Assembly (NCBI RefSeq): GCF_900101025.1
Contig: NZ_FMUH01000002.1
Location: forward strand, 186,001 to 250,000
DNA: 64,000 nucleotides
From: Klenkia marina
GTDB taxonomy: Bacteria > Actinomycetota > Actinomycetes > Mycobacteriales > Geodermatophilaceae
Direction of reading: 5' to 3'
Shown: positions 58,009 to 64,000 of the stretch, piece by piece
Layout of the letters: the number at the start of each line of letters is the position of its first letter
Position numbering within the stretch: the stretch's first letter is position 1
Notes under the pieces: generated by a model
Database searches by the model: none
What the model saw: the letters and a program-made list of their open reading frames with translations, nothing else
What the model was told of the DNA's origin: nothing
Position numbers and translations under genes: made by a program

Positions 58009-59130
58009 TCAGTCGAAGACGATGACGCCGCGGATGTTCTTGCCCTCGTGCATGTCCTGGTAGGCCTCGGTGACCTGGTCGAGGGTGTACTCCTTGGTGA
58101 TCAGCTCGTCGAGCTTGAGCTGACCGGCCTGGTACATGCGCAGCAGCTTCGGGATGTCCGAGTGCGGCGACTGCGCGCCGATGATCGCGCCCTGCAGCCG
58201 CTTCTGCATCAGGGTCAGGTCGAAGGCCGAGATCGGCGTGGTCTCGGTCATGCTGCCCAGGCCGGTGACGACGACGGTGCCGCCCTTGCGGATCGAGGCC
58301 AGGCCCTGGGCCGGGTGCTCGGGCTTGAGCACGCCCACGGTGATTAGGCAGACGTCGGCGCCCTGGCCCTGGGTGATCGACTGGGCGAACTCGGTGGCCT
58401 TCTCCATGTCCTCGAACACGTCGGTGGCGCCGAACTCCTGCGCCATCTCGCGCTTGAAGGGCACCGGGTCGACGGCGATGACGTTGGTGGCGCCGGCGTG
58501 GGCAGCACCCTGGACGGCGTTGATGCCGATGCCGCCGATGCCCATGACGATCACGACGTCGCCGGGCTTGACGTCGCCGGCCTTGACCGCGGTGCCGAAG
58601 CCGGTGGGTACGCCGCAGCCGACCAGCGCGGCGGACTTGAGCGGGATGTCCTTGTCGATCTTGATGACCGAGGCGACGTCGGCGACGGTGTACTCGGAGA
58701 AGGTCGAGATGCCGCACATCTGGCCGACGTTCTGGCCGTCGAGCTTCATGCGGAAGTCCTCGGCGTCGTCGGCGCGCGAGCCGACCAGCAGCAGGGCGCC
58801 CTTGTCGCAGAGGTTGAAGTCGCCGCGGCGACAGGCCATGCACTGCCCGCACGAGGGGACGAAGGAGAAGACGACGTGGTCGCCCTCCTCGAAGCCCGGG
58901 GTGTCGGGGCCGACCTTGGTGATGACGCCGGAGCCCTCGTGGCCGCCGCAGAACGGGTAGGTCATCACCTGGAGGTCGCCGGTCTGCAGGTGGTCGTCGG
59001 AGTGGCACAACCCGGAGGCGGCCAGCTTGACCATGACCTCGCCCTTCTTCGGGTCGTCGAGCTCCAGGGTGACGGTCTCGTACTCGCCCGGGGACTGGCG
59101 GATGATCGAGGCGCGGGTGGTGGTGGGCAT
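58009..59130 (-). CDS. NDMA-dependent-type alcohol dehydrogenase
   Basis: 373 residues. Zn-dependent MDR enzyme: catalytic Cys in GLCHSDDHLQ, GGHEGSGVI, CGQCMACRRGDFNLC for structural zinc, VMGIGGIGINAVQGAAHAG nucleotide site. The overall sequence closely recalls the Rxyl_3153 / NDMA-dependent class of actinobacterial alcohol dehydrogenases, whose cofactor is tightly bound and reoxidised by another acceptor. Substrate likely an alcohol such as methanol or a longer one. The start at 59130 precedes a 140-base gap to the SDR gene. Confidence 0.88.
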   Translation of the reverse strand: MPTTTRASIIRQSPGEYETVTLELDDPKKGEVMVKLAASGLCHSDDHLQTGDLQVMTYPFCGGHEGSGVITKVGPDTPGFEEGDHVVFSFVPSCGQCMACRRGDFNLCDKGALLLVGSRADDAEDFRMKLDGQNVGQMCGISTFSEYTVADVASVIKIDKDIPLKSAALVGCGVPTGFGTAVKAGDVKPGDVVIVMGIGGIGINAVQGAAHAGATNVIAVDPVPFKREMAQEFGATDVFEDMEKATEFAQSITQGQGADVCLITVGVLKPEHPAQGLASIRKGGTVVVTGLGSMTETTPISAFDLTLMQKRLQGAIIGAQSPHSDIPKLLRMYQAGQLKLDELITKEYTLDQVTEAYQDMHEGKNIRGVIVFD

Positions 59131-59260
59131 CGTTGCTCTCCTGCTTCGCTCGGCCTTCGGCACTCGGTGTCACGTGCCGGTGTGACCATAAACGCATTCG
59201 TCAGACGATGGTGACGCCGATCACGATGAATTGCGGTCGTGCAACCTCCCGCAACGGTCC

Positions 59261-60007
59261 CTACAGCCCGCCGGCCACCCTCAGCACGGTGCCGGTGACG
59301 TAGCCGGCCTCGGGCCCCAGCAGCCAGACGACGGCCGGGGCGATCTCGTCGGGTTCCCCGGCGCGGCCCATCGGCACCCGGCCGCTGACCCGCTCCAGCC
59401 GTCCGGGGTCGCCGGCGCCGGCGTGGATGCCGGTGCGCACCAGGCCGGGCGCGACCCCGTTCACCCGCACCCCGGCGGTGGCCAGCTCCTTGGCCAGGCC
59501 TACCACGAGTGCGTCGACACCGGCCTTCGCCGCGGCGTAGTGCACGTACTCGTGCGCCGACCCCAGCGTCGCCGCCGCGGACGAGACGCAGACGACCGAC
59601 CCGCCGGCGCCACCCCGGTCGGTGGCCATCACCTGCGCGGCCCGGCGGCAGCACAGGACGACGCCGAGCAGGTTGGTGTCCAGCACGGTGCGCACGACGT
59701 CGACCGGGGTGTCGGCCAGGTCGCCGAGGTGGGCGGTCAGCCCCGCGTTGGCCACCAGACCGGTGGGGGTGCCCAGCGCGGTGGCGAAGAGCCGGTCGAC
59801 GTCCGCGGGGTCGGTGACGTCGGCCCGCACGGCCACCGCCCGCACCCCGACCGCCTCGGCGCCGGCCACCACGGCGGCGGCGTCGTCGGCACCCGAGCGG
59901 TACCCGACGACGACGTCGTGCCCGGCCCGGGCGAGGGCGGCGACGGTGGCCGCCCCGATGCCGCGGCTCCCCCCGGTGACGACGGTGACCGGCCGAGAAG
60001 TGCTCAT
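59261..60007 (-). CDS. Short-chain dehydrogenase/reductase (SDR)
   Basis: 248 residues from the ATG at 60007. GGSRGIGAAT binds NAD(P), LVANAGLT, Ser in VCVSSAAATLG, and the catalytic YVHYAAAK. C-terminal VTGTVLRVAGGL completes a classical SDR (3-oxoacyl-reductase type). It is upstream of the alcohol dehydrogenase on the same strand with a 130-base gap, so they may or may not be co-transcribed. Substrate unknown. Confidence 0.9.
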   Translation of the reverse strand: MSTSRPVTVVTGGSRGIGAATVAALARAGHDVVVGYRSGADDAAAVVAGAEAVGVRAVAVRADVTDPADVDRLFATALGTPTGLVANAGLTAHLGDLADTPVDVVRTVLDTNLLGVVLCCRRAAQVMATDRGGAGGSVVCVSSAAATLGSAHEYVHYAAAKAGVDALVVGLAKELATAGVRVNGVAPGLVRTGIHAGAGDPGRLERVSGRVPMGRAGEPDEIAPAVVWLLGPEAGYVTGTVLRVAGGL

Positions 60008-60073
60008 GCCGCCCATCCTCCCCCGCCGCCTCGCACCCCCTGCCTCGGCGGGGACGGGGCCGGCGGGAACGCA

Positions 60074-60112
60074 CAGCGGCCCCCGGTTCCGCTGGGGAAC
60101 CGGGGGCCGCTG
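60074..60112 (-). terminator. Terminator after mannitol PTS gene
   Basis: cagcggcccccggttcc and ggaaccgggggccgctg form a perfect 17-bp stem with a 5-base loop, 14 bases past the PTS gene stop on the minus strand. Confidence 0.88.
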
Positions 60113-60125
60113 GTGGGGCCGGGTG

Positions 60126-62105
60126 CTACGCGGGCTGCATGGCGCCCAGGACGGCGAGGACGTCGTCCGCGGTGCGCGCCTGCTCGAGGCGGGCGACCTG
60201 CGCCTGGTCGCTGAACACCTCGGCGATGCGGGCCAGCAGCGCCAGGTGGTCGTCGCCGGCGCCGGCGATGCCGATCACGAAGCGCACCTCGCGGCCGTTC
60301 CAGTCCACACCCTGCGGGAAGCGGACGAAGGAGATCGCCGACCGGCGGATCGAGGGCTTGGCCTCGTTGGTGCCGTGCGGGATCGCCAGCAGGTTGCCCA
60401 TGTAGGTCGACACCGACGTCTCCCGCTCGTGCATGGACCGCACGTAGGACTCGTCGACCGACCCGGCGGCCACGAGCAGCTCACCGGCCTGCTGGATCGC
60501 CGCGGCCCGGTCGCCCGAGGCGTCCAGCACGATCGACTCGCGGGCCAGCAGGCCGCTGGCCCCACCGGCGGCCGGGGCCGCGGCGGCCCCGCCCGCGCCG
60601 GAGCCGTTGCGCTCGCGGAGCAGCTCGACGATCTCGTCGTAGCGCGGGCTGCCCATGAAGTTCTCCACCGAGACGTGCGCCGCGGAGGGGGACTGCTTGC
60701 GGGCGCGGTCGGTGAGGTCCTGGTGGGTGACCACGAGGTCGACGTCGTCGCGCAGGTTGGAGATCGCCTTGTTCACGACCGTGACGTCGGAGAACCCGGC
60801 GCCCTGCACCTTCTTGCGCAGCACCGAGGCGCCCATGGCCGAGGAGCCCATGCCGGCGTCGCAGGCGAAGACGATCGAGCGGATCGGGCCGGACGACGCC
60901 GCGGAGCCGCCGAGCATCCCGGAGACCGAGGACTTCTTGCCCTTGTTGGCCTCCATCTGCGCGGTGGCGGCCGCGAGGTCGCCGTCGTCGTCGCTCTTGT
61001 CGATCTTGAGCAGGAAGGCGGCGACGACGAAGCAGACGGCCGCGGCCACGACCACCGAGGCGGTGACGCCCAGCAGGCTGCTCGGCGGGGAGGACGCCCA
61101 CACGGCGATGATCGAGCCGGGCGAGGCCGGGGAGCGCAGGCCCGAGCCGAAGGCCAGGTTGGTGGCCACGCCGGCCATGCCGCCGAGGATCACCGCGGCG
61201 ATCAGCTTCGGCTTGGCCAGCACGTAGGGGAAGTAGATCTCGTGGATGCCGCCGATGAACTGGATGAGGATCGCGCCGGGGGCCGACGACTTCGCCGCGC
61301 CCTTGCCGAAGACCGCGAAGGCGAGCAGCAGGCCCAGGCCGGGGCCGGGGTTGGCCTCGAGCAGGAAGAGGATCGACTGACCGGCGCTGGCCGCCTCGTT
61401 GGTGCCCAGCGGGGTGAGGATGCCCTGGTTGATCGCGTTGTTGAGGAAGAGGATCTTGGCCGGCTCGATGAAGATCGAGGTCAGCGGCAGCAGGTTGCGC
61501 TCGACCAGGAAGTCGACGACGTTGCCGGCGAAGGTGCTGAAGCCCTGCACGAACGGCCCGGCGAGCACGAAGCCGACGACGGCGAGGAAGCCGCCCCAGA
61601 TGCCGGCGGAGAAGTTGTTGACCAGCATCTCGAAGCCGGGGCGGATCTTGTGCGCCCACAGCGCGTCGAGCTTCTTCATCGACCAGCCGCCGAGCGGGCC
61701 CATGATCATGGCGCCCAGGAACATCGGCACGCTGGCGCCGGCGATGGCGCCCATGGTGGCGATGGCGCCGACGACGCCGCCGCGCAGGTTGTCGTTGTAG
61801 ACCATCCGCCCGCCGGTGTAGCCGATGAGCAGCGGCAGCAGGTAGGTGATCATCGGGCCGACGATGCCGCCGCCCGGGGTGCCGTCCCAGTTGCCCAGCT
61901 GCTCGACGAAGCCGTAGCCGCCCTCGTAGCCGAGGGCGTCGCCGATGAGCTTGATCCAGCCCGTGCTGATGAACAGGGCCGTGATCAGGCCCCAGGCGAT
62001 GAACGCGCCGATGTTGGGCAGGACCATGTTCGACAGGAACGTGCCGAACCGCTGGACCCGCAGCCGGGCGCTGGTGCGCTGCGCCCCGTCCGTGGTGGTG
62101 GCCAT
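60126..62105 (-). CDS. mtlA: PTS mannitol-type transporter EIICBA
   Basis: 659 residues. EIIC (LRVQRFGTFLSNMVLPNIGAFIAWGL..., GGIHEIYFPYVLAKPKL) is followed by an Ala/Ser linker, EIIB with phospho-Cys in VFACDAGMGSSAMGAS (C415), and EIIA with phospho-His in LAIPHGTNEAK (H577). It takes up a hexitol, most likely mannitol, and phosphorylates it with phosphate from HPr. HPr and EI are not in the window. It is divergent from a zinc dehydrogenase across a CRP-like site, a plausible sugar-alcohol unit. Confidence 0.93.
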   Translation of the reverse strand: MATTTDGAQRTSARLRVQRFGTFLSNMVLPNIGAFIAWGLITALFISTGWIKLIGDALGYEGGYGFVEQLGNWDGTPGGGIVGPMITYLLPLLIGYTGGRMVYNDNLRGGVVGAIATMGAIAGASVPMFLGAMIMGPLGGWSMKKLDALWAHKIRPGFEMLVNNFSAGIWGGFLAVVGFVLAGPFVQGFSTFAGNVVDFLVERNLLPLTSIFIEPAKILFLNNAINQGILTPLGTNEAASAGQSILFLLEANPGPGLGLLLAFAVFGKGAAKSSAPGAILIQFIGGIHEIYFPYVLAKPKLIAAVILGGMAGVATNLAFGSGLRSPASPGSIIAVWASSPPSSLLGVTASVVVAAAVCFVVAAFLLKIDKSDDDGDLAAATAQMEANKGKKSSVSGMLGGSAASSGPIRSIVFACDAGMGSSAMGASVLRKKVQGAGFSDVTVVNKAISNLRDDVDLVVTHQDLTDRARKQSPSAAHVSVENFMGSPRYDEIVELLRERNGSGAGGAAAAPAAGGASGLLARESIVLDASGDRAAAIQQAGELLVAAGSVDESYVRSMHERETSVSTYMGNLLAIPHGTNEAKPSIRRSAISFVRFPQGVDWNGREVRFVIGIAGAGDDHLALLARIAEVFSDQAQVARLEQARTADDVLAVLGAMQPA

Positions 62106-62183
62106 CGAGGACCTTCTTCTGATGAGGGGTGAGCCGCCACCGCCCCCGTGCGGACGGTGTCGGACCGGATCGTAGGCACAGCC

Positions 62184-62199
62184 TGTGACAGCTGTCACG
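62184..62199. promoter_or_regulatory. CRP/GlxR-like site between mtlA and dehydrogenase
   Basis: tgtgacagctgtcacg matches TGTGA-N6-TCACA with one end base different, and the inner gtgacagctgtcac is a perfect palindrome. It lies in the 258-base divergent gap. Also in the gap: tcact-ac-agtga at 62311-62322 and ttcgtg...cacgaa at 62228-62257, possible sites for a local repressor. No regulator gene is present beside it. Confidence 0.7.
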
Positions 62200-62363
62200 G
62201 ATCTGTGAATGCGTTTGTATACGCCGTTTCGTGCCCGGTCAAGAGGGGTTTCACGAACGACATGGGCCCGATCGGACCCGGATGCGTACGCTCCGATGCG
62301 AGCGGCCCCGTCACTACAGTGATTCCGGGCACACCGGAGCGGTCGACACCCCGTGGAGGACAC

Positions 62364-63422
62364 ATGAAGGCACTGCGTTTCTACGCCCCCGAGGACGTCC
62401 GCCTGGAGGACGTCGCCGAGCCCGAGTGCGGCCCGGGCGAGGTCAAGATCAAGGTCAAGAACTGCTCCACCTGCGGCACCGACGTCAAGATCTTCCACAA
62501 CGGGCACCAGAACCTGACCCCGCCGCGCACCATCGGCCACGAGGTCGCCGGCGAGGTCGTCGAGGTCGGCGCCGACGTGAACAGCACCTACGGCAGCAGC
62601 TGGGCCCCCGGCGACCGTGTGCAGGTCATCGCCGCCGTCCCGTGCGGTGAGTGCCACGAGTGCCGCAAGGGCTGGATGGCGGTCTGTGCGAACCAGACCT
62701 CGGTCGGCTACCAGTACGACGGCGGCTTCGCCGAGTACATGGTCGTGCCGCAGCAGGTGCTCAAGGTCGACGGCCTCAACCGCATCCCCGACAACGTGGG
62801 CTACGACGAGGCCTCGGCCGCCGAGCCCTTCGCCTGCGCGATCAACGCCCAGGAGCTGCTGGGCATCGAGGAGGGCGACACCCTCGTCGTCTTCGGCGCC
62901 GGCCCGATCGGCTGCATGCACATCCGCATCGCCCGCGGCGTGCACAAGGTCGGCAAGGTCTACCTGGTCGACGTCAACGCGGAGCGGCTGCAGATGAGCG
63001 CCGACGCGGTGCAGCCCGACGAGGTGATCAACGGCGCCGAGGTCGACGTCGTCGAGCGCGTCATGGAGCTCACCGGTGGCCGCGGGGCCGACGTGGTCAT
63101 CACCGCGACCGCCGCGAACGTGACCCAGGAGCAGGCCATCGCCATGGCGGCCCGCAACGGCCGCATCTCCTTCTTCGGCGGGCTGCCCAAGACCAACCCC
63201 ACCATCACCTGCGACTCCAACGTCGTGCACTACCGCCAGCTGCACATCCACGGCGCCAACGGCTCGGCCCCCTCGCACAACAAGCGGGCCCTGGAGTACA
63301 TCTCCACCGGCCAGGTGCCGGTCAAGGACCTCATCACCGAGCACATCCCGCTCGACCGCGCGCTCGAGGCCTTCGACATCGTCAAGAGCGGCAAGGCGAT
63401 CAAGGTCACCGTCGAGCCGTGA
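62364..63422 (+). CDS. Zinc-dependent dehydrogenase, likely polyol or polyol-phosphate
   Basis: 352 residues from the ATG at 62364 (ggagga directly upstream); longer frames start far upstream with no SD. MDR fold: catalytic Cys in STCGTDVKIFHNG, GHEVAGEVVEVG, four Cys in VPCGECHECRKGWMAVC, and GAGPIGCMHIRIARG. A group resembling sorbitol/L-iditol and galactitol-phosphate dehydrogenases. Divergent from mtlA, so it may oxidise the imported hexitol-phosphate to a ketose-phosphate. This pairing is inference. Confidence 0.85.
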   Translation: MKALRFYAPEDVRLEDVAEPECGPGEVKIKVKNCSTCGTDVKIFHNGHQNLTPPRTIGHEVAGEVVEVGADVNSTYGSSWAPGDRVQVIAAVPCGECHECRKGWMAVCANQTSVGYQYDGGFAEYMVVPQQVLKVDGLNRIPDNVGYDEASAAEPFACAINAQELLGIEEGDTLVVFGAGPIGCMHIRIARGVHKVGKVYLVDVNAERLQMSADAVQPDEVINGAEVDVVERVMELTGGRGADVVITATAANVTQEQAIAMAARNGRISFFGGLPKTNPTITCDSNVVHYRQLHIHGANGSAPSHNKRALEYISTGQVPVKDLITEHIPLDRALEAFDIVKSGKAIKVTVEP

Positions 63423-63579
63423 CCGGCGGCGGGGTGCTCGCCGGGCGCAGCAGCGACCCGTCCTGCACCCCGCGCCCGGTGCGGGACACGCTGCGCCCCG
63501 CTCGGCGCGGAGGCATGCTGGACCGGACGGAACGGTCCGGTCCGACATCGGCCGCCGACGAACGACCCCGAGGAGCAGC

Positions 63580-63822
63580 ATGAGCACCGGATGGTGGGCG
63601 GTCGTCTTCTTCGCCGTCGTGGCGGTCGTCGCCGCGGTCTGGGTGGGCAACACCCTGCGGTGGACCAGGGCCAACGACAACCTGGCCCGCCGCGGCACCA
63701 AGGCGGTCGGGCGCGGCACGGGTGCGCGGCGCCGCGGTTTGCCGCTGGTCGTCGGCATCGTCGTCACCGGGATCTCGGTGGTCGCCCTGGTCTGGTCGAT
63801 CCTCTACGCCACGGCGAACTGA
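63580..63822 (+). CDS. Small two-helix membrane protein
   Basis: 80 residues from the ATG at 63580 with aggag four bases upstream. Two hydrophobic segments: WWAVVFFAVVAVVAAVWVGN and LPLVVGIVVTGISVVALVW, with an Arg/Lys-rich loop (RRGTKAVGRGTGARRR) between, so both termini likely lie outside. Unknown function. The 157 bases before it contain no recognised feature. Confidence 0.65.
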   Translation: MSTGWWAVVFFAVVAVVAAVWVGNTLRWTRANDNLARRGTKAVGRGTGARRRGLPLVVGIVVTGISVVALVWSILYATAN

Positions 63823-63868
63823 CGGCCGGACGGTCGACAAGGGTGGTGACCCCGGTCATCATCGGCCC

Positions 63869-64000
63869 GTGCACGCCTCCGGACCCGCGCAGCAGGTGCT
63901 GACCTGCGGTGCGGCGGGACCCGAGGCCTTCGAGCACTGGCGGGCGCTCATCTCGGACACCTTCGTGCCGCTCACCGCGGTGCCGACCACCGACCGGCCC
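63869..64000 (+). CDS. AraC-family regulator, N-terminal fragment
   Basis: 44 residues of a gene cut by the window edge, starting at a GTG. VHASGPAQQVLTCGAAGPEAFEHWRALISDTFVPLTAVP fits the N-terminal 'AraC-binding-like' domain (xxFxxWRxLIxxxFVPL) that precedes the HTH in regulators such as those near alcohol metabolism. It is not recognisable without that pattern. DNA-binding domain lies beyond the edge. Confidence 0.65.
   Translation, partial: MHASGPAQQVLTCGAAGPEAFEHWRALISDTFVPLTAVPTTDRP

Noticed and set aside
60126-63767. Extension of the mtlA frame upstream to about 63767
   Set aside because: The region upstream overlaps the dehydrogenase gene on the other strand; the mtlA ATG at 62105 gives normal family length.
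1-64000. tRNA, rRNA, phage or insertion sequence
   Set aside because: No transposase, integrase, cloverleaf-like or rRNA-like segment was recognised on either strand.

Overview
The window is a chromosomal segment from a very GC-rich actinobacterium. The markers are RbpA, GTG starts, genes overlapping at GTGA/ATGA, IdeR-type iron boxes, a SAM-IV-type riboswitch, a LAXTG (class E) sortase signal and NDMA-type alcohol dehydrogenase. A full chemotaxis operon beside otherwise ordinary soil-actinobacterial housekeeping suggests a motile genus such as the Geodermatophilaceae. That family assignment is inference. I see no plasmid, phage, insertion sequence, CRISPR array, rRNA or tRNA.

Layout. 1-3.7 kb: end of tldD, tldE, and glyA behind a ZTP riboswitch. 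3.8-6.7 kb: two secreted low-complexity proteins; one has three ~130-residue repeats and a LAYTG anchor. 6.9-8.7 kb: a small antitoxin with a degenerate Doc-like partner, and an NlpC/P60 cell-wall hydrolase. 8.7-13.6 kb: a probable amine or amino-acid catabolic group (saccharopine-dehydrogenase-like protein, APC permease, UspA, class III aminotransferase). 13.6-20.8 kb: mixed genes (YdeI-like, histidine phosphatase, NAD(P)HX dehydratase, CGNR regulator with a divergent EamA exporter, rbpA, DUF1905, gamma-carbonic anhydrase, prfC).

21.2-37.7 kb: the chemotaxis region. It holds cheA with two CheW-like domains, cheW, four tandem MCP genes, an unknown 302-residue gene, cheB-cheR-cheY-cheX-cheY, an unknown ExxN-bearing protein and, after a strong terminator, a fifth MCP with a large sensor domain. 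The receptors, CheA/CheW array, adaptation enzymes (CheR, CheB), two CheYs and CheX phosphatase make a nearly complete pathway. No flagellar structural gene, cheC or cheD is present here.

37.7-47.5 kb: metX-metY behind a SAM riboswitch, two small regulator/transporter sets (TetR; MarR with ABC exporter), tatA, an alcohol dehydrogenase, and an MscS channel with a Thr/Pro-rich partner. 47.5-55.7 kb: an acyl-CoA-dehydrogenase-like gene, then a siderophore uptake system split in two (binding lipoprotein; permease-permease-ATPase-DUF1540) around a BCCT osmolyte transporter, with three iron-box-like sites. 55.8-64 kb: TetR with divergent acyl-CoA dehydrogenase, DUF2277, NDMA-type alcohol dehydrogenase, SDR, mannitol-type PTS EIICBA divergent from a zinc dehydrogenase with a CRP/GlxR-like site between them, a small membrane protein and the start of an AraC-type regulator.
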